Assembly: GCF_002934265.1 (NCBI RefSeq)
Contig: NZ_PTIX01000001.1
Coordinates: forward strand, 620,001-684,000
Length of the DNA: 64,000 bases
DNA from: Actinokineospora auranticolor
GTDB lineage: Bacteria > Actinomycetota > Actinomycetes > Mycobacteriales > Pseudonocardiaceae
Direction of reading: 5' to 3'
Shown in pieces: positions 1-8,232 of this stretch. The position numbers and the translations under genes were made by a program. The notes below the pieces were generated by a model. That model did not search any database, was not told the origin of the DNA, and saw only the letters and a list, made by a program, of their open reading frames with translations. How positions within the stretch are numbered: the first letter of the stretch is position 1; the number at the start of each line of letters is the position of its first letter.

Positions 1-2
1 CG

Positions 3-902
3 GTGGAGGAGGTCGACCTGCACACCGACCTCGCCGACCTGGGCAAGCTGTCCCCGGCCGAACGGCACCTGGTCAACCGGCTCGTCGCGTTCTTCGCCAC
101 CGGCGACACCATCGTCGCCAACAACCTGGTGCTCAACCTCTACGAGCACGTCAACGCGCCGGAAGCCCGGCTCTACCTGTCCCGGCAGCTGTTCGAGGAG
201 GCCGTGCACGTCCAGTTCTACCTGACGCTGCTCGACACCTACCTCCCCGACGAGGACGACCGCGCCGAGGCGTTCGCCGCCGTCGAGACCATCCCGTCGA
301 TCCGGGCCAAGGCCGAGTTCTGCTACAAGTGGATCGACTCGATCTCCGCGTTGACCCGCCTGGAGACCCGCGCGGACCGCCGGTCGTTCCTGCTGAACCT
401 GATCTGCTTCGCCGCCTGCATCGAGGGCCTGTTCTTCTACGGGGCCTTCGCCTACGTGTACTTCCTGCGCTCGCGCGGCCTGCTCAACGGCCTGGCCTCC
501 GGCACCAACTGGGTGTTCCGCGACGAGTCGATGCACATGGCGTTCGCGTTCGACGTGGTGGACACCGTCCGCCGCGAGGAACCGGACCTGTTCGACGACG
601 ACCTGCGCGACCAGGTCCGCGAGATGCTCCGCGAGGCCGTGGAGGCCGAGACGCAGTTCGCCCACGACCTGCTCGACCTCGGCGTCGCGGGCATGTCGGT
701 GACGGACATGCGGGCCTACCTGGAACACGTCGCCGACCGGCGGTTGCAGGTACTCGGCATCGAACCGATCTACGGCAGCAAGAACCCGTTCCCGTTCATG
801 GAGTTGCAGGACGTGCAGGAACTGTCCAACTTCTTCGAACGCCGCGTCTCGGCTTACCAGGTCGCGGTCAGCGGCACGGTCACCTTCGACGAGGACTTCT
901 GA
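3..902 (+). CDS. Class I ribonucleotide reductase small (beta) subunit, 5' end outside window
   Basis: This is the radical-generating subunit that lets the alpha subunit reduce ribonucleotides to deoxyribonucleotides in the cytoplasm. The ferritin-like di-iron ligands are visible: Glu-x-x-His at residues 66-69 of the readable part, Glu141, and Glu175/His178 in the FRDESMH motif. Tyr73, four residues after the first His, aligns with the radical tyrosine of the E. coli enzyme (H118 and Y122). The GTG at position 3 is simply the first available codon; the family normally has about 20-40 more residues, so the true start is probably upstream of the window. The C-terminal tail ends in acidic residues with FDEDF, as expected for docking to the large subunit. 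Family assignment is firm; class Ia versus another tyrosyl-radical subclass is less certain. Confidence 0.93.
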   Translation: MEEVDLHTDLADLGKLSPAERHLVNRLVAFFATGDTIVANNLVLNLYEHVNAPEARLYLSRQLFEEAVHVQFYLTLLDTYLPDEDDRAEAFAAVETIPSIRAKAEFCYKWIDSISALTRLETRADRRSFLLNLICFAACIEGLFFYGAFAYVYFLRSRGLLNGLASGTNWVFRDESMHMAFAFDVVDTVRREEPDLFDDDLRDQVREMLREAVEAETQFAHDLLDLGVAGMSVTDMRAYLEHVADRRLQVLGIEPIYGSKNPFPFMELQDVQELSNFFERRVSAYQVAVSGTVTFDEDF

Positions 903-956
903 GGACACGGCGCGGTCGCTCGGATTCCCTGGCGACCGCGCCGTAGTTTGTGCGCC

Positions 957-1919
957 ATGCGCGTGATGTTCGTGAGCCTTGCGTCGGTCGGGCACGCCTA
1001 CCCGATGGTCCCGTTCGCCGCGGCGGTGCGGGCGGCTGGGCACGAGGTGCGGTTCGCGGTGGGGGAGGAAGTGCACGCGCCGCTGGCCTCGGTCGGGCTG
1101 CGGCCGTTCCGACCGGCGGACGTGTTCTACGAGGTGTACGCGGAGGACCTGGAACCGGAACTCGACCGGTGGCGACCGGACGCGGTGGTGCACGGGTGGG
1201 GTGTGCCGGAGGCCGGGGTCGCCGCGCGTCGGGCCGGGGTGCCTGGCCTGTGGCACGGGTTCGGGCGGATGTTTCCCGAGGGGATCGGGCTGGTGCGCCC
1301 GGTCGGTGGCACGCACCTTGACATTTGTCCGCCTTCATTGCAGGACAAGGGTTTTGAGGCGGAGCGGGTGTTGGTGCGGCCGGTGCCGTTCGCGCCGGGG
1401 GAGTTCTCGGTCGAGGTGCCCGGTCGGCCGCTGGTGTACGTGACGTTGGGGACGGCGTTCGGGACGGCCGATGTGCTTCGGGTGGTTGTGGCGGGGTTGG
1501 GGCGGGTTGACGCTCAGGTCGTGGTCGCTACGGGGCGGGTGCCGGTCGCGGAGGTGGGGCCGTTGCCGGGGAACGTGATCGCGCGGTCGTGGGTGGGGCA
1601 GGCTGAGGTGCTTCGGCACGCGTCGGCGGTGGTTCACCACGCGGGTAGTGGCACGACTTTGGGGGCGCTGGCGGTGGGGGTACCGCAGGTGGTGCTTCCG
1701 CAGGGGGCGGACCAGTTCGCCAACGCGGAGGCCTTGGTGGCCGCGGGGGTGGCGGTGCGACCTGGTGAGGTGACCGCGGAAGCTGTTGCGGATGCGGTGG
1801 CCGCGGTGTTGACCAGTCCGGATCTTCGTGCGGCCGCGGGTGGGATCGCGGAAGAGATCCGCCGGATGCCGGGGCCGGAGGAGATCGCCCGACGGCTCCC
1901 GGACCTCATCGCCGACTAG
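957..1919 (+). CDS. Macrolide-type (GT1, GT-B fold) glycosyltransferase
   Basis: A 320-residue nucleotide-sugar glycosyltransferase of the family that decorates small molecules such as macrolides. The N-terminal half opens with a Rossmann strand and the usual Gly-His segment (SVGHAYPM, near residue 10). The C-terminal half has the donor-binding signature from about residue 226 (HHAGSGTT, then GVPQVVLP and a D-Q pair). It is somewhat short for the family (380-430), mainly through a compact acceptor domain. ATG957 was chosen over TTG948 because the family starts directly at the first beta strand. The TAG stop lies inside the 4-bp target site of the adjacent insertion sequence, so the reading frame was not altered by the insertion. 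No antibiotic cluster adjoins it, so the acceptor is unknown. Confidence 0.85.
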   Translation: MRVMFVSLASVGHAYPMVPFAAAVRAAGHEVRFAVGEEVHAPLASVGLRPFRPADVFYEVYAEDLEPELDRWRPDAVVHGWGVPEAGVAARRAGVPGLWHGFGRMFPEGIGLVRPVGGTHLDICPPSLQDKGFEAERVLVRPVPFAPGEFSVEVPGRPLVYVTLGTAFGTADVLRVVVAGLGRVDAQVVVATGRVPVAEVGPLPGNVIARSWVGQAEVLRHASAVVHHAGSGTTLGALAVGVPQVVLPQGADQFANAEALVAAGVAVRPGEVTAEAVADAVAAVLTSPDLRAAAGGIAEEIRRMPGPEEIARRLPDLIAD

Positions 1920-1932
1920 CTTGAGTTTTAAC
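1920..1932. repeat. Left terminal inverted repeat of the insertion sequence
   Basis: CTTGAGTTTTAAC, the exact reverse complement of 3490-3502. It contains the transposase stop codon (TAA on the minus strand at 1930-1928). Confidence 0.9.
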
Positions 1933-3427
1933 CTGTGCGGCGGGGTCGTGGGGTGTTGGACTGGGTCTTGCTGTTGCGGGTCTTGTGTGTGTCGGCGCTG
2001 GTGGCGGTGTGGACGTCGTGGCGTGGGGCTGGTCGTTGGTTGGGTTGTCCGGTGGGGCGTCCTGGACCTGGTCGGGTGGGTTTCGGTGCGCTGGCTGGTG
2101 TATCGATTGTTGCGTGGAGGTGCCGAAATCCGCGGCGGACCCGAGCCGGGGTCAGTCGGCCAGGGCGTGCGGTTTTCTCCCAGGGACGGCGCAGGTCGGT
2201 GGCGAGGTCGCGGGCGAGGCGGAGTTGGGTGTAAGCGGTCAGAATGAGCCAGGTCCACCGATCCGCCTGGTCGGGCGTGCGGAGTTTCGGGGTGGTCCAG
2301 CCGAGGGTTTGTTTGAGCATGCGGAAGGTGTGCTCGATGTCGAACCGCCGCAGAAACGCCTGCCAGAGAAGGTCGACCCTCGTGGCGTCGAGATCGGTGG
2401 CGGAATGCCAGAGCCAGACCGGTTTTGGGATCGCTCCGGAGGGCAGTCGGTCGACCTCGAGGCGGATCACGGTGCCCTCGATAACCGGGAGCTTCCCGAA
2501 GTGGTTTGCCCAGGCGGTGCGGTGGGTCAGACGAGGATGCAGCCGGTTCCAAGCGCGAGCCAGTGCTGGACCGTAAAGCCGGGTTTCCGTGCGTGTGGTG
2601 ACCTCCGGCTCGCTCCAGGTGGCGGGGTCACCGAAGACGAACTCGTCGCCGTGGCGGCGGGGCCGCCCCAGGGTGCCGGGCAGGTGAGCAGGCGCGGGGC
2701 GGCGCAGCACCCGGTCCGAGCGCATTCGAACCAGCACGACCACCGGCAGATCCTGGAGCAGGAACGCAAGCCGAGGACCGTCGTAACCGGCGTCGGCCAC
2801 CAGCATGATCGCCGGGTCGCCGGGCTGCCAGTGGCCTGCCTCGATCAGGCGGGTCACGACCTGGCGCACTTGCCGGGCGGTCACCGTTGCCGCGTCGTCT
2901 CCCGGCGCCAGCCTGACCGCGTCCAAAGGGGCGGTCCAGGAGCCGCGCCCTGTCTCCAACGCCACCACGATCGAGTAGGGCCAGCCAGGCACCATGATGT
3001 GCGTGTCTTTGCCGCGTCCGTAAGTGTAGCACAGGATCCGCTCCGGCGAGGTATGCGCTTCCGGCCGCAGCCAGCAGGTCACATCGACCGCCAACACCAA
3101 CCGGCCGTCCGCCGCCCGCGGTAACGGGCAGGCAGCCAGAGCACATCGCAGCCGATCAACGTCCACCCGACCATGCGCCAAGCCGGCATAGAGGCTGCCG
3201 TGACCGCGACGATGTTCGCCTACCAGGGACAACTCAGGCAACGACCGCACCGGCCCGTCCGCGCACAACATCGCGTCGACCAGCTCGAACAACGCATCTC
3301 CCCGCTTGGACAAGCTCTGGTAGAACGCCTGACGGAACCGGGCGAGGTGCCCGGACACGCCGGCCGAACCGGCGTCGTGCACACTGATCAACTGAAGCCC
3401 TTGGTTGTGGTCGTCCTTCTGTCGCAA
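1928..3427 (-). CDS. DDE transposase of the insertion sequence
   Basis: A transposase of about 500 residues that would cut and join the element ends. Candidate catalytic acidic residues are Asp115 in AVDVT, Asp212 in ADAGYDG and Glu365 in FDIEHTFRMLKQ, the last matching the Y-(2)-R-type Glu helix of IS4-superfamily DDE enzymes. The C-terminal 80 residues are basic and proline rich. The coordinates use the TTG at 3427; homologues I know begin about 12 residues later, near LISVHD, so TTG at 3391 is an attractive alternative start, although no good ribosome site precedes either. The TAA stop is embedded in the left inverted repeat. The frame is uninterrupted, so the element may be active. Confidence 0.92.
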   Translation of the reverse strand: MRQKDDHNQGLQLISVHDAGSAGVSGHLARFRQAFYQSLSKRGDALFELVDAMLCADGPVRSLPELSLVGEHRRGHGSLYAGLAHGRVDVDRLRCALAACPLPRAADGRLVLAVDVTCWLRPEAHTSPERILCYTYGRGKDTHIMVPGWPYSIVVALETGRGSWTAPLDAVRLAPGDDAATVTARQVRQVVTRLIEAGHWQPGDPAIMLVADAGYDGPRLAFLLQDLPVVVLVRMRSDRVLRRPAPAHLPGTLGRPRRHGDEFVFGDPATWSEPEVTTRTETRLYGPALARAWNRLHPRLTHRTAWANHFGKLPVIEGTVIRLEVDRLPSGAIPKPVWLWHSATDLDATRVDLLWQAFLRRFDIEHTFRMLKQTLGWTTPKLRTPDQADRWTWLILTAYTQLRLARDLATDLRRPWEKTARPGRLTPARVRRGFRHLHATIDTPASAPKPTRPGPGRPTGQPNQRPAPRHDVHTATSADTHKTRNSKTQSNTPRPRRTG

Positions 3428-3489
3428 GAGGAATGATCAACCAAGGGCTTCGTTCATGATCGACAGGGGGCAGCCACCAAGCCCAGCAC

Positions 3490-3502
3490 GTTAAAACTCA
3501 AG
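3490..3502. repeat. Right terminal inverted repeat of the insertion sequence
   Basis: GTTAAAACTCAAG, exact partner of 1920-1932, followed at once by the CTAG copy at 3503-3506. Confidence 0.9.
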
Positions 3503-3506
3503 CTAG

Positions 3507-4088
3507 GCCATCCCGAGACCAGACACGTTGAGCGGTTGCTCTCTTGGTGGAAGGCAGCGCTTTATGGGTCTCATTATTGACTAGTCACTATCAAGATAAT
3601 GAGCGTTTGAGAGGGGCGGGTGGTGGTGGGCGGGAGAGCGAGAGGGGGAGTTGGAGAGGTGGAGTGGGTGAGGTGGCAGCCGCAGGTCCAGGTGGCAGCG
3701 GGGTGTCTTGCGAAGGCATGGATGGGCGGAATCAGCGGGCATGGGGGCGGTTGCCTCGGAGTGGCTTCCAGGTCGCGGGAGCGGGGGATGGCTGGCGGGC
3801 AGGGGATCGGATGGGTGCGGCGGGTAGGTGGGGTGTGCGGAAGGGACCGTCGCGGGTCCAGGTGGCAAGGGGATGTCTTGTGAAGACATGGAGTGCGAAC
3901 CAGGAGGGCAAACCGGCGGGCATGGCCTGGATGGGTGCGGTGGGCGGGCAGAGAGGGTTGTGGGTAGCCGCAGGTCTGAGTGGCGGTGGTTGTCTTCGAG
4001 GCAGGGATGGCGCGCCCAGTGGGTGTGCCGTGGAGGTGGTTGCCTCGGGGTGGTGGATCAGCGCGGTCGCGGCGCGTGGGGCTGGTGG
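3507..4088. repeat. Non-coding stretch with repeated short hairpins in a GGTGG-rich background
   Basis: No convincing gene is seen here. From about 3600 to 4050 a degenerate unit recurs, built of GGTCCAGGTGGCA or GGTGGTTG followed by a small stem-loop. The three clear hairpins are at 3704-3718 (stem TGTCTT/AAGGCA), 3873-3889 (ATGTCTT/AAGACAT) and 3991-4003 (TGTCT/AGGCA), each with a 3-base loop. Related units lacking a good stem lie near 3751 and 4041. The first 100 bases are unusually AT-rich and carry the palindrome TGACTAGTCA at 3578-3587. All open frames in this stretch are proline/arginine-rich shadows. Confidence 0.6.
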
Positions 4089-4982
4089 TCAGGCCAGGGT
4101 CGTGGCGAGGGTGTCGACTACCGCTGTGACTCGGGTTGGTTCGTTGAGCTGCCTCGACCATAGCGCGGACTCGGTGGCCCTGGCCTGGGTCCAGCGGCGG
4201 AGGCGGTCGATCTCCAGTTCGGCCGCCTCCGTGAACTCGGCGATTCGGCGGTCGATCGCTCGGGCGGGGTCGGGCTCCGCCGCGATGGCCTGCCAGTCGC
4301 CGCGGAGGAGGGGGAGGAGTTCATAGGCGGGGTCGCCGGTGAAGCCGTTGGGGTCGATGGCGCGTAGGGCGTTGGTCGGGGTGTTGGTGCGGAGGATGTT
4401 GCCGAAGTGGAGGTCGCCGTGGACGAGCAGGGCCGGTTGGTCGGTGGCGAGGTCGCGGGCGTTGGCCACGCAGGCATCGATCACATGGCGCGGCAGCGGG
4501 TTTCCGAGTCGTTCCGCGTGCGCGGGTACGTCGACCGTCCACGCGCGGGCTTTGTCGGCCAGGGACGGGATGCCGGGTGGGGCCGGGATGGCCAAGTGGT
4601 GGGCCAGGCGGCCGATGGTGGTGAACGGGGTGGGCTCCGGGCGGTCCAGGGGCTGGAGGCGCTCCAGGAGCATGGCGAAACGGCTGTCGTCGCGGTCCAG
4701 GAGTCGGACGGCGCCGTTGCCGTTCCACGCGGCCAAGGCGAGCGGTTCAGCGGTGTTGTAGGTGAGTGGGAAACCCAGCTTGAGGACGACTTCGAAGCCG
4801 TCCGCGCGGGTGGCCGGGATCGCCACGCCCACGAAGCCGTGCAGCACGGGGCCGGACGCGACGCACGCCCACCGGTCGAGGAAGTCGGCGGCCAAGGCGG
4901 GCAGCGAGTCGATCCACCGCCTGCCCGCCTCGCCCTCGCGGGCGATCGTGGACTCGGCGAATCCCGGTGGGACGGTCAGCAT
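4089..4982 (-). CDS. APH(6)/hydroxyurea-type aminoglycoside phosphotransferase family kinase
   Basis: A 297-residue kinase of the streptomycin 6-phosphotransferase group, which transfers phosphate from ATP to a hydroxyl of an aminoglycoside or related small molecule in the cytoplasm. The Brenner-type catalytic loop is intact: HGDLHFGN at residues 188-195, with the catalytic Asp190 and Asn195, then the metal-binding Asp210 in AIDPNG followed by GDPAYEL. ATG4982 gives a family-typical length. A long perfect hairpin separates it from the hydrolase upstream, so it probably has its own promoter. The real substrate cannot be read from sequence; resistance to streptomycin is a family expectation, not shown here. 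Confidence 0.86.
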   Translation of the reverse strand: MLTVPPGFAESTIAREGEAGRRWIDSLPALAADFLDRWACVASGPVLHGFVGVAIPATRADGFEVVLKLGFPLTYNTAEPLALAAWNGNGAVRLLDRDDSRFAMLLERLQPLDRPEPTPFTTIGRLAHHLAIPAPPGIPSLADKARAWTVDVPAHAERLGNPLPRHVIDACVANARDLATDQPALLVHGDLHFGNILRTNTPTNALRAIDPNGFTGDPAYELLPLLRGDWQAIAAEPDPARAIDRRIAEFTEAAELEIDRLRRWTQARATESALWSRQLNEPTRVTAVVDTLATTLA

Positions 4983-5000
4983 GCGAACCCCGCGTTCGGC

Positions 5001-5037
5001 GAATGGACCTGGCACGGGGATTGTGCCAGGTCCATTC
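5001..5037 (-). terminator. Perfect 15-bp stem-loop after the SGNH hydrolase
   Basis: Left arm 5001-5015 and right arm 5023-5037 pair perfectly around a 7-base loop. It begins 8 bases after the stop of the hydrolase gene at 5045 and lies just ahead of the kinase start at 4982. There is no U-run, common for actinobacterial terminators. Confidence 0.7.
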
Positions 5038-5044
5038 CGCACGG

Positions 5045-6274
5045 TTACAGCGTCGACAGGTCCACCGCGGCGGCCATGGCCCGGTAGCCCGCGTCGCTGG
5101 GGTGGAGGTGGTCGCCGCTGTCGTAGGCGGGCAGCAGGCTGTCCCGATCCGCCGGGTCGGCCGTCACGCGGTCGAAGTCGACCACCGCGTCGAACTCGCC
5201 GGAGGTGCGGATCCAGGCGTTCACCTCGTCGCGGACGCCCTCGCCGCGGTCGGAGAAGTACATCGCCCCCTTGTACGGCAGCAGCGTCGCGCCGACGACC
5301 CGGACGTGCTTGGCGTGGGCCTTGCGGATCAGCTCGCGGTAGCCCGCGATCAGGTCGGCGGCGGTGACCGCCGGGTTCGGCTTCGCGCAGACGAAGTCGA
5401 AGTCGCTGAAGCCGATGTCGTTGATGCCCTCCAGCAGGATCACCGTGCGGACACCGGGCTGCGCCAGCGCGTCCCGGTCGAACCGGGCGGTGGCCCGCTC
5501 CCCGAAGCACGGGGAGTCGTTGGTCACCCGGTTGCCGCCGATGCCCGCGTTGACCACGGGCCGCTTCCCGCGCAGGCGCTCGGCCAACTCGTCCGGGTAC
5601 CGGTTGTCGCCGTTCATCGTGGACCCGGCGCCGTCGGTGATCGAGTCGCCGAAGGCCACCACGACGTCGCGCCGCGGTGCGGGGTCGACGGTCTCGACGC
5701 CGCTGAGGTAGTACCAGGCCTCGGTGGTCTCGCCGAACGCGGCCGCCGCGGTGTCCGACCGGTGGTCGCCCGCCGCGCGGTAGCTCGTCGCCGCGGCGAA
5801 CGTGTGGCCGGTGGCGGGACCGGTCTTCTCCGGCAGGTACAGCGTGACGGTCAGCTTCTCCAGCGGCGACACCGGGAGTACCGCCAGGTCCGTCACGACG
5901 TCCCGGCCCGCGGGCACCACAACGGACCGTTTCCCGTCGAACGCCAGGTTCCGCACGGTCCCGGGCCGGACCGCCGCGCCGTCACCGGCCCGCGCCACGG
6001 TCGCGCCGCCCACCCTGAGCGGGGTCGACCCGTACGCGTTCGACAGCCGGACGCGGAGCGCGGGTCCGCCCGCGCTGACGCGCACGACCTGCCGCACGGT
6101 GTGGTTGTCGAACCCGTCGACTCCCCAGTTCGGCCCCAGGTCCGCGCTCTGCCGGTGCGGGGAGGCCGACCACGTGGCCGTCGTCCATCCCCGCGCCTGC
6201 CCGGCACCGGCGGTGCCGGGCACGAACGCGGGTACGACCGCAGCGACGAGCACAAGCGCCGCGAGTCTCTTCAT
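5045..6274 (-). CDS. Secreted SGNH/GDSL-type hydrolase
   Basis: A 409-residue exported esterase/lipase-like enzyme. Residues 1-25 form a classical signal peptide (basic MKR, hydrophobic core, A-x-A cleavage site). After an N-terminal beta-rich region of about 170 residues, block I reads GDSITDG with nucleophile Ser211. GGNRV supplies the block II Gly, GIND the block III Asn, and DHLHPSDAGY near the C-terminus the Asp-His pair. The architecture matches actinobacterial GDSL family proteins annotated as acylhydrolases of plant or bacterial polymers. It stands alone on the minus strand and is followed by its own terminator. Substrate unknown. Confidence 0.9.
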   Translation of the reverse strand: MKRLAALVLVAAVVPAFVPGTAGAGQARGWTTATWSASPHRQSADLGPNWGVDGFDNHTVRQVVRVSAGGPALRVRLSNAYGSTPLRVGGATVARAGDGAAVRPGTVRNLAFDGKRSVVVPAGRDVVTDLAVLPVSPLEKLTVTLYLPEKTGPATGHTFAAATSYRAAGDHRSDTAAAAFGETTEAWYYLSGVETVDPAPRRDVVVAFGDSITDGAGSTMNGDNRYPDELAERLRGKRPVVNAGIGGNRVTNDSPCFGERATARFDRDALAQPGVRTVILLEGINDIGFSDFDFVCAKPNPAVTAADLIAGYRELIRKAHAKHVRVVGATLLPYKGAMYFSDRGEGVRDEVNAWIRTSGEFDAVVDFDRVTADPADRDSLLPAYDSGDHLHPSDAGYRAMAAAVDLSTL

Positions 6275-6379
6275 TGCCTTACCCCCAACAGTTTTTTGTG
6301 CGGTGGTCCCAGGTCACCCGACCACCACTGGCACCAACCTACGGCCGACCCCCGACAATTCCCGGCGGCGCCGACGGGA

Positions 6380-7570
6380 TCAAGGCGTGGACAGCGCGGC
6401 CGTGGGGGAGAGGTTGGCGGCGCGCACGGCCGGGTACAGGCCCGCGGCCACGCCGATCAGCAGCGTCGCGGCCACCCCGCCCGCCGTGGCCCAGGCCGGG
6501 ACGACCGTCCCCCAGGACCGCGTGCTCGAATACAGGGCCGTCGCCGCCACGCCGAGCACCACGCCACCGGTGCCGCCCAGCGCCGAGAGCAGCAGCGACT
6601 CCGCCAGGAACTGCGTGCGGACCTGCCCCCGGGTGGCGCCGAGCGCCCGCCGCAGGCCGATCTCGTGCCTGCGCTCCAGCACCGAGATCACCATGGTGTT
6701 CGCCACCCCGACCCCGCCCACCAGCAGCGCGACCGCGCCCAGCCCGAGCAGCAGCCCGGTGAACGCCTCGTCCGTGGCGTGCCGGGCGGCCAACGCGTCG
6801 GAGGGCCGGGACACCCGGACTTCGTTGGGCGCCTCCGGGTTCGCCGTCGCCGCCAACACCGCGCGGACGGCCTCGACGGCGTTGTCCGCGCTGCGGGCGT
6901 ACACCGTGGTCGGTTTACCGTCGAAACCCAGGTGCGCCACGGCCTCCGGCCACCCGACCAGCACTGACGAGTCCAACTCCGGGGCCAGCGGGACCGGCTC
7001 AAGAATGCCCAGCACGGTGAACCAGGAGCCGCCCACGTACACCCGCTCGCCGACCGTGCCGAGACCCAGCAGGCGCGCCGTGTCCGCCCCGAGCACGGCG
7101 GTCGGGTACCGCTCGGTGGCCGCGTTCAGCCAGGTGCCGGACGCCAGCCGGGCGCCCACGGTCGCCGGGAGGTCGAGGTGCGCGGCCCGCACCGAGATCC
7201 CGCCGGTCTCGATCGAGGGAATCCGGTCCGTGCGGTACGCGCGCGTGTCCGGCACCTTCCCCGTGGCGGCGACCTGCCGGACCGGCCCGATGCGGGCGAT
7301 CATCGCCACCGACTCCGGCGGCAGGCTCGCGCTGTCCCCGGCCAGCGTGCTGCCCGGTGCCGCGGTCAGCAGGTTCGTGCCCAGCGCGGCCAGTTCGCGG
7401 TCGACCTGCGCGCGGCTGGAGCTGGAGATGCCGACGACGGCGGTCATCGCCGCGATGCCGATGGCGATGCCCAGTGCGGAGAGGAACACCCGCAGCGGCC
7501 GCGCGCGCAGCCCGGCGCCGCCGACGCGCACGACGTCGCGGGGACCCAGGCGGGCGGGGGTCAGGTCCAT
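6380..7570 (-). CDS. MacB/FtsX-type ABC transporter permease
   Basis: A 396-residue membrane protein: one N-terminal helix, a large extracytoplasmic MacB-like domain (about residues 45-250) and three C-terminal helices, as in MacB permeases. The typical ERRHEIGLRRALGATRGQV coupling segment precedes helix 3. ATG7570 shares one base with the TGA of the ATPase gene (TGATG), so the two are translationally coupled. With the ATPase, the adaptor and the lipoprotein it would form a tripartite mechanotransmission-type system acting at the cell envelope. Its substrate may be an antimicrobial peptide or an envelope component; this is inferred from the divergent two-component system, not seen. Confidence 0.93.
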   Translation of the reverse strand: MDLTPARLGPRDVVRVGGAGLRARPLRVFLSALGIAIGIAAMTAVVGISSSSRAQVDRELAALGTNLLTAAPGSTLAGDSASLPPESVAMIARIGPVRQVAATGKVPDTRAYRTDRIPSIETGGISVRAAHLDLPATVGARLASGTWLNAATERYPTAVLGADTARLLGLGTVGERVYVGGSWFTVLGILEPVPLAPELDSSVLVGWPEAVAHLGFDGKPTTVYARSADNAVEAVRAVLAATANPEAPNEVRVSRPSDALAARHATDEAFTGLLLGLGAVALLVGGVGVANTMVISVLERRHEIGLRRALGATRGQVRTQFLAESLLLSALGGTGGVVLGVAATALYSSTRSWGTVVPAWATAGGVAATLLIGVAAGLYPAVRAANLSPTAALSTP

Positions 7571-8232
7571 CAGGCCACCACCCGTCCGTCGCGCATGGTG
7601 ATCCGCCGCGGCAGGGTCGCGGCGAGCTCCCGGTCGTGGGTGATGACCAGGACCGTCGCGCCCGCCGCGTGCAGGGTGGCCAGCACGGCCAGCACGCGGG
7701 CGCCCGCGGCGGAGTCGAGGTTGCCGGTCGGTTCGTCGGCGAGCAGCAACGGCGGGTCGCCGATCACCGCGCGGGCGATCGCGACTCGTTGCCGCTCGCC
7801 GCCGGACAGCTCGTTCGGCAGGTGCGACATCCGATCCGCCAAGCCCACCCGGTCGAGCGCGGTCTCGGCGCGGCGCTGACGCTCCCGGAGGGAGACTCCC
7901 GCGTACAGCAGGCCGTCGGCGACGTTGTCCACCGCTGACTGGCCCGGGGTGAGGTGGAACTGCTGGAACACGAACCCGATCCGGCGCGCCCGCAGCGCCG
8001 ACACCCGCCGGTCGGACAGCGCGGCGACGTCGTGCCCGTCGACGCGCACCACGCCGGCCGACGGCCGGTCCAGCGCGCCGATCAGGTGCAGCACCGTGGA
8101 CTTCCCCGAGCCCGACGGCCCCACGATCGCGGCCATTTCCCCGTAGTCGACCGACAACGTCACCCCGTGGACCGCGGTGACGCCGCCGGGGTAGACCTTG
8201 CTGACCGCGTCCAACTCCACGACCGCGCTCAT
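7570..8232 (-). CDS. MacB/LolD-type ABC transporter ATP-binding protein
   Basis: A 220-residue ATPase that powers the adjacent permease. Walker A is GPSGSGKST (near residue 40), the signature is LSGGERQR, Walker B LLLADEPT and the H-loop ITHD, all intact; the A-loop Tyr (VYPGG) and the Q-loop in FVFQQF are also present. The start ATG8232 overlaps the adaptor stop by four bases (ATGA), which settles the start even though the open frame runs further upstream. It is central in a four-gene minus-strand operon with 1-4 base overlaps throughout. Confidence 0.95.
   Translation of the reverse strand: MSAVVELDAVSKVYPGGVTAVHGVTLSVDYGEMAAIVGPSGSGKSTVLHLIGALDRPSAGVVRVDGHDVAALSDRRVSALRARRIGFVFQQFHLTPGQSAVDNVADGLLYAGVSLRERQRRAETALDRVGLADRMSHLPNELSGGERQRVAIARAVIGDPPLLLADEPTGNLDSAAGARVLAVLATLHAAGATVLVITHDRELAATLPRRITMRDGRVVA

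Larger units (their letters stand above)
1920..3502. mobile_element. Complete insertion sequence with 13-bp perfect terminal inverted repeats and CTAG target duplication
   Basis: The ends CTTGAGTTTTAAC (1920-1932) and GTTAAAACTCAAG (3490-3502) are perfect inverted repeats. They are directly flanked by CTAG at 1916-1919 and 3503-3506, read as a 4-bp target-site duplication at a palindromic target. The element is 1583 bp and holds a single transposase gene on the minus strand whose stop codon lies inside the left repeat. The intact repeats, intact target duplication and full-length transposase suggest recent insertion. A CTAG/YTAR-type target and this layout fit the IS701-like group as I know it, but the family name is inference. 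Confidence 0.9.

Noticed and set aside
329-946. Long Arg/Pro-rich frame inside the ribonucleotide reductase gene
   Set aside because: Shadow of a conserved gene in a high-GC genome; no family features.
3574-4161. 195-residue minus-strand frame in the repeat region
   Set aside because: Composition (His, Pro, Thr, Arg) and internal periodicity follow the DNA repeats; overlaps the kinase gene; no ribosome site.
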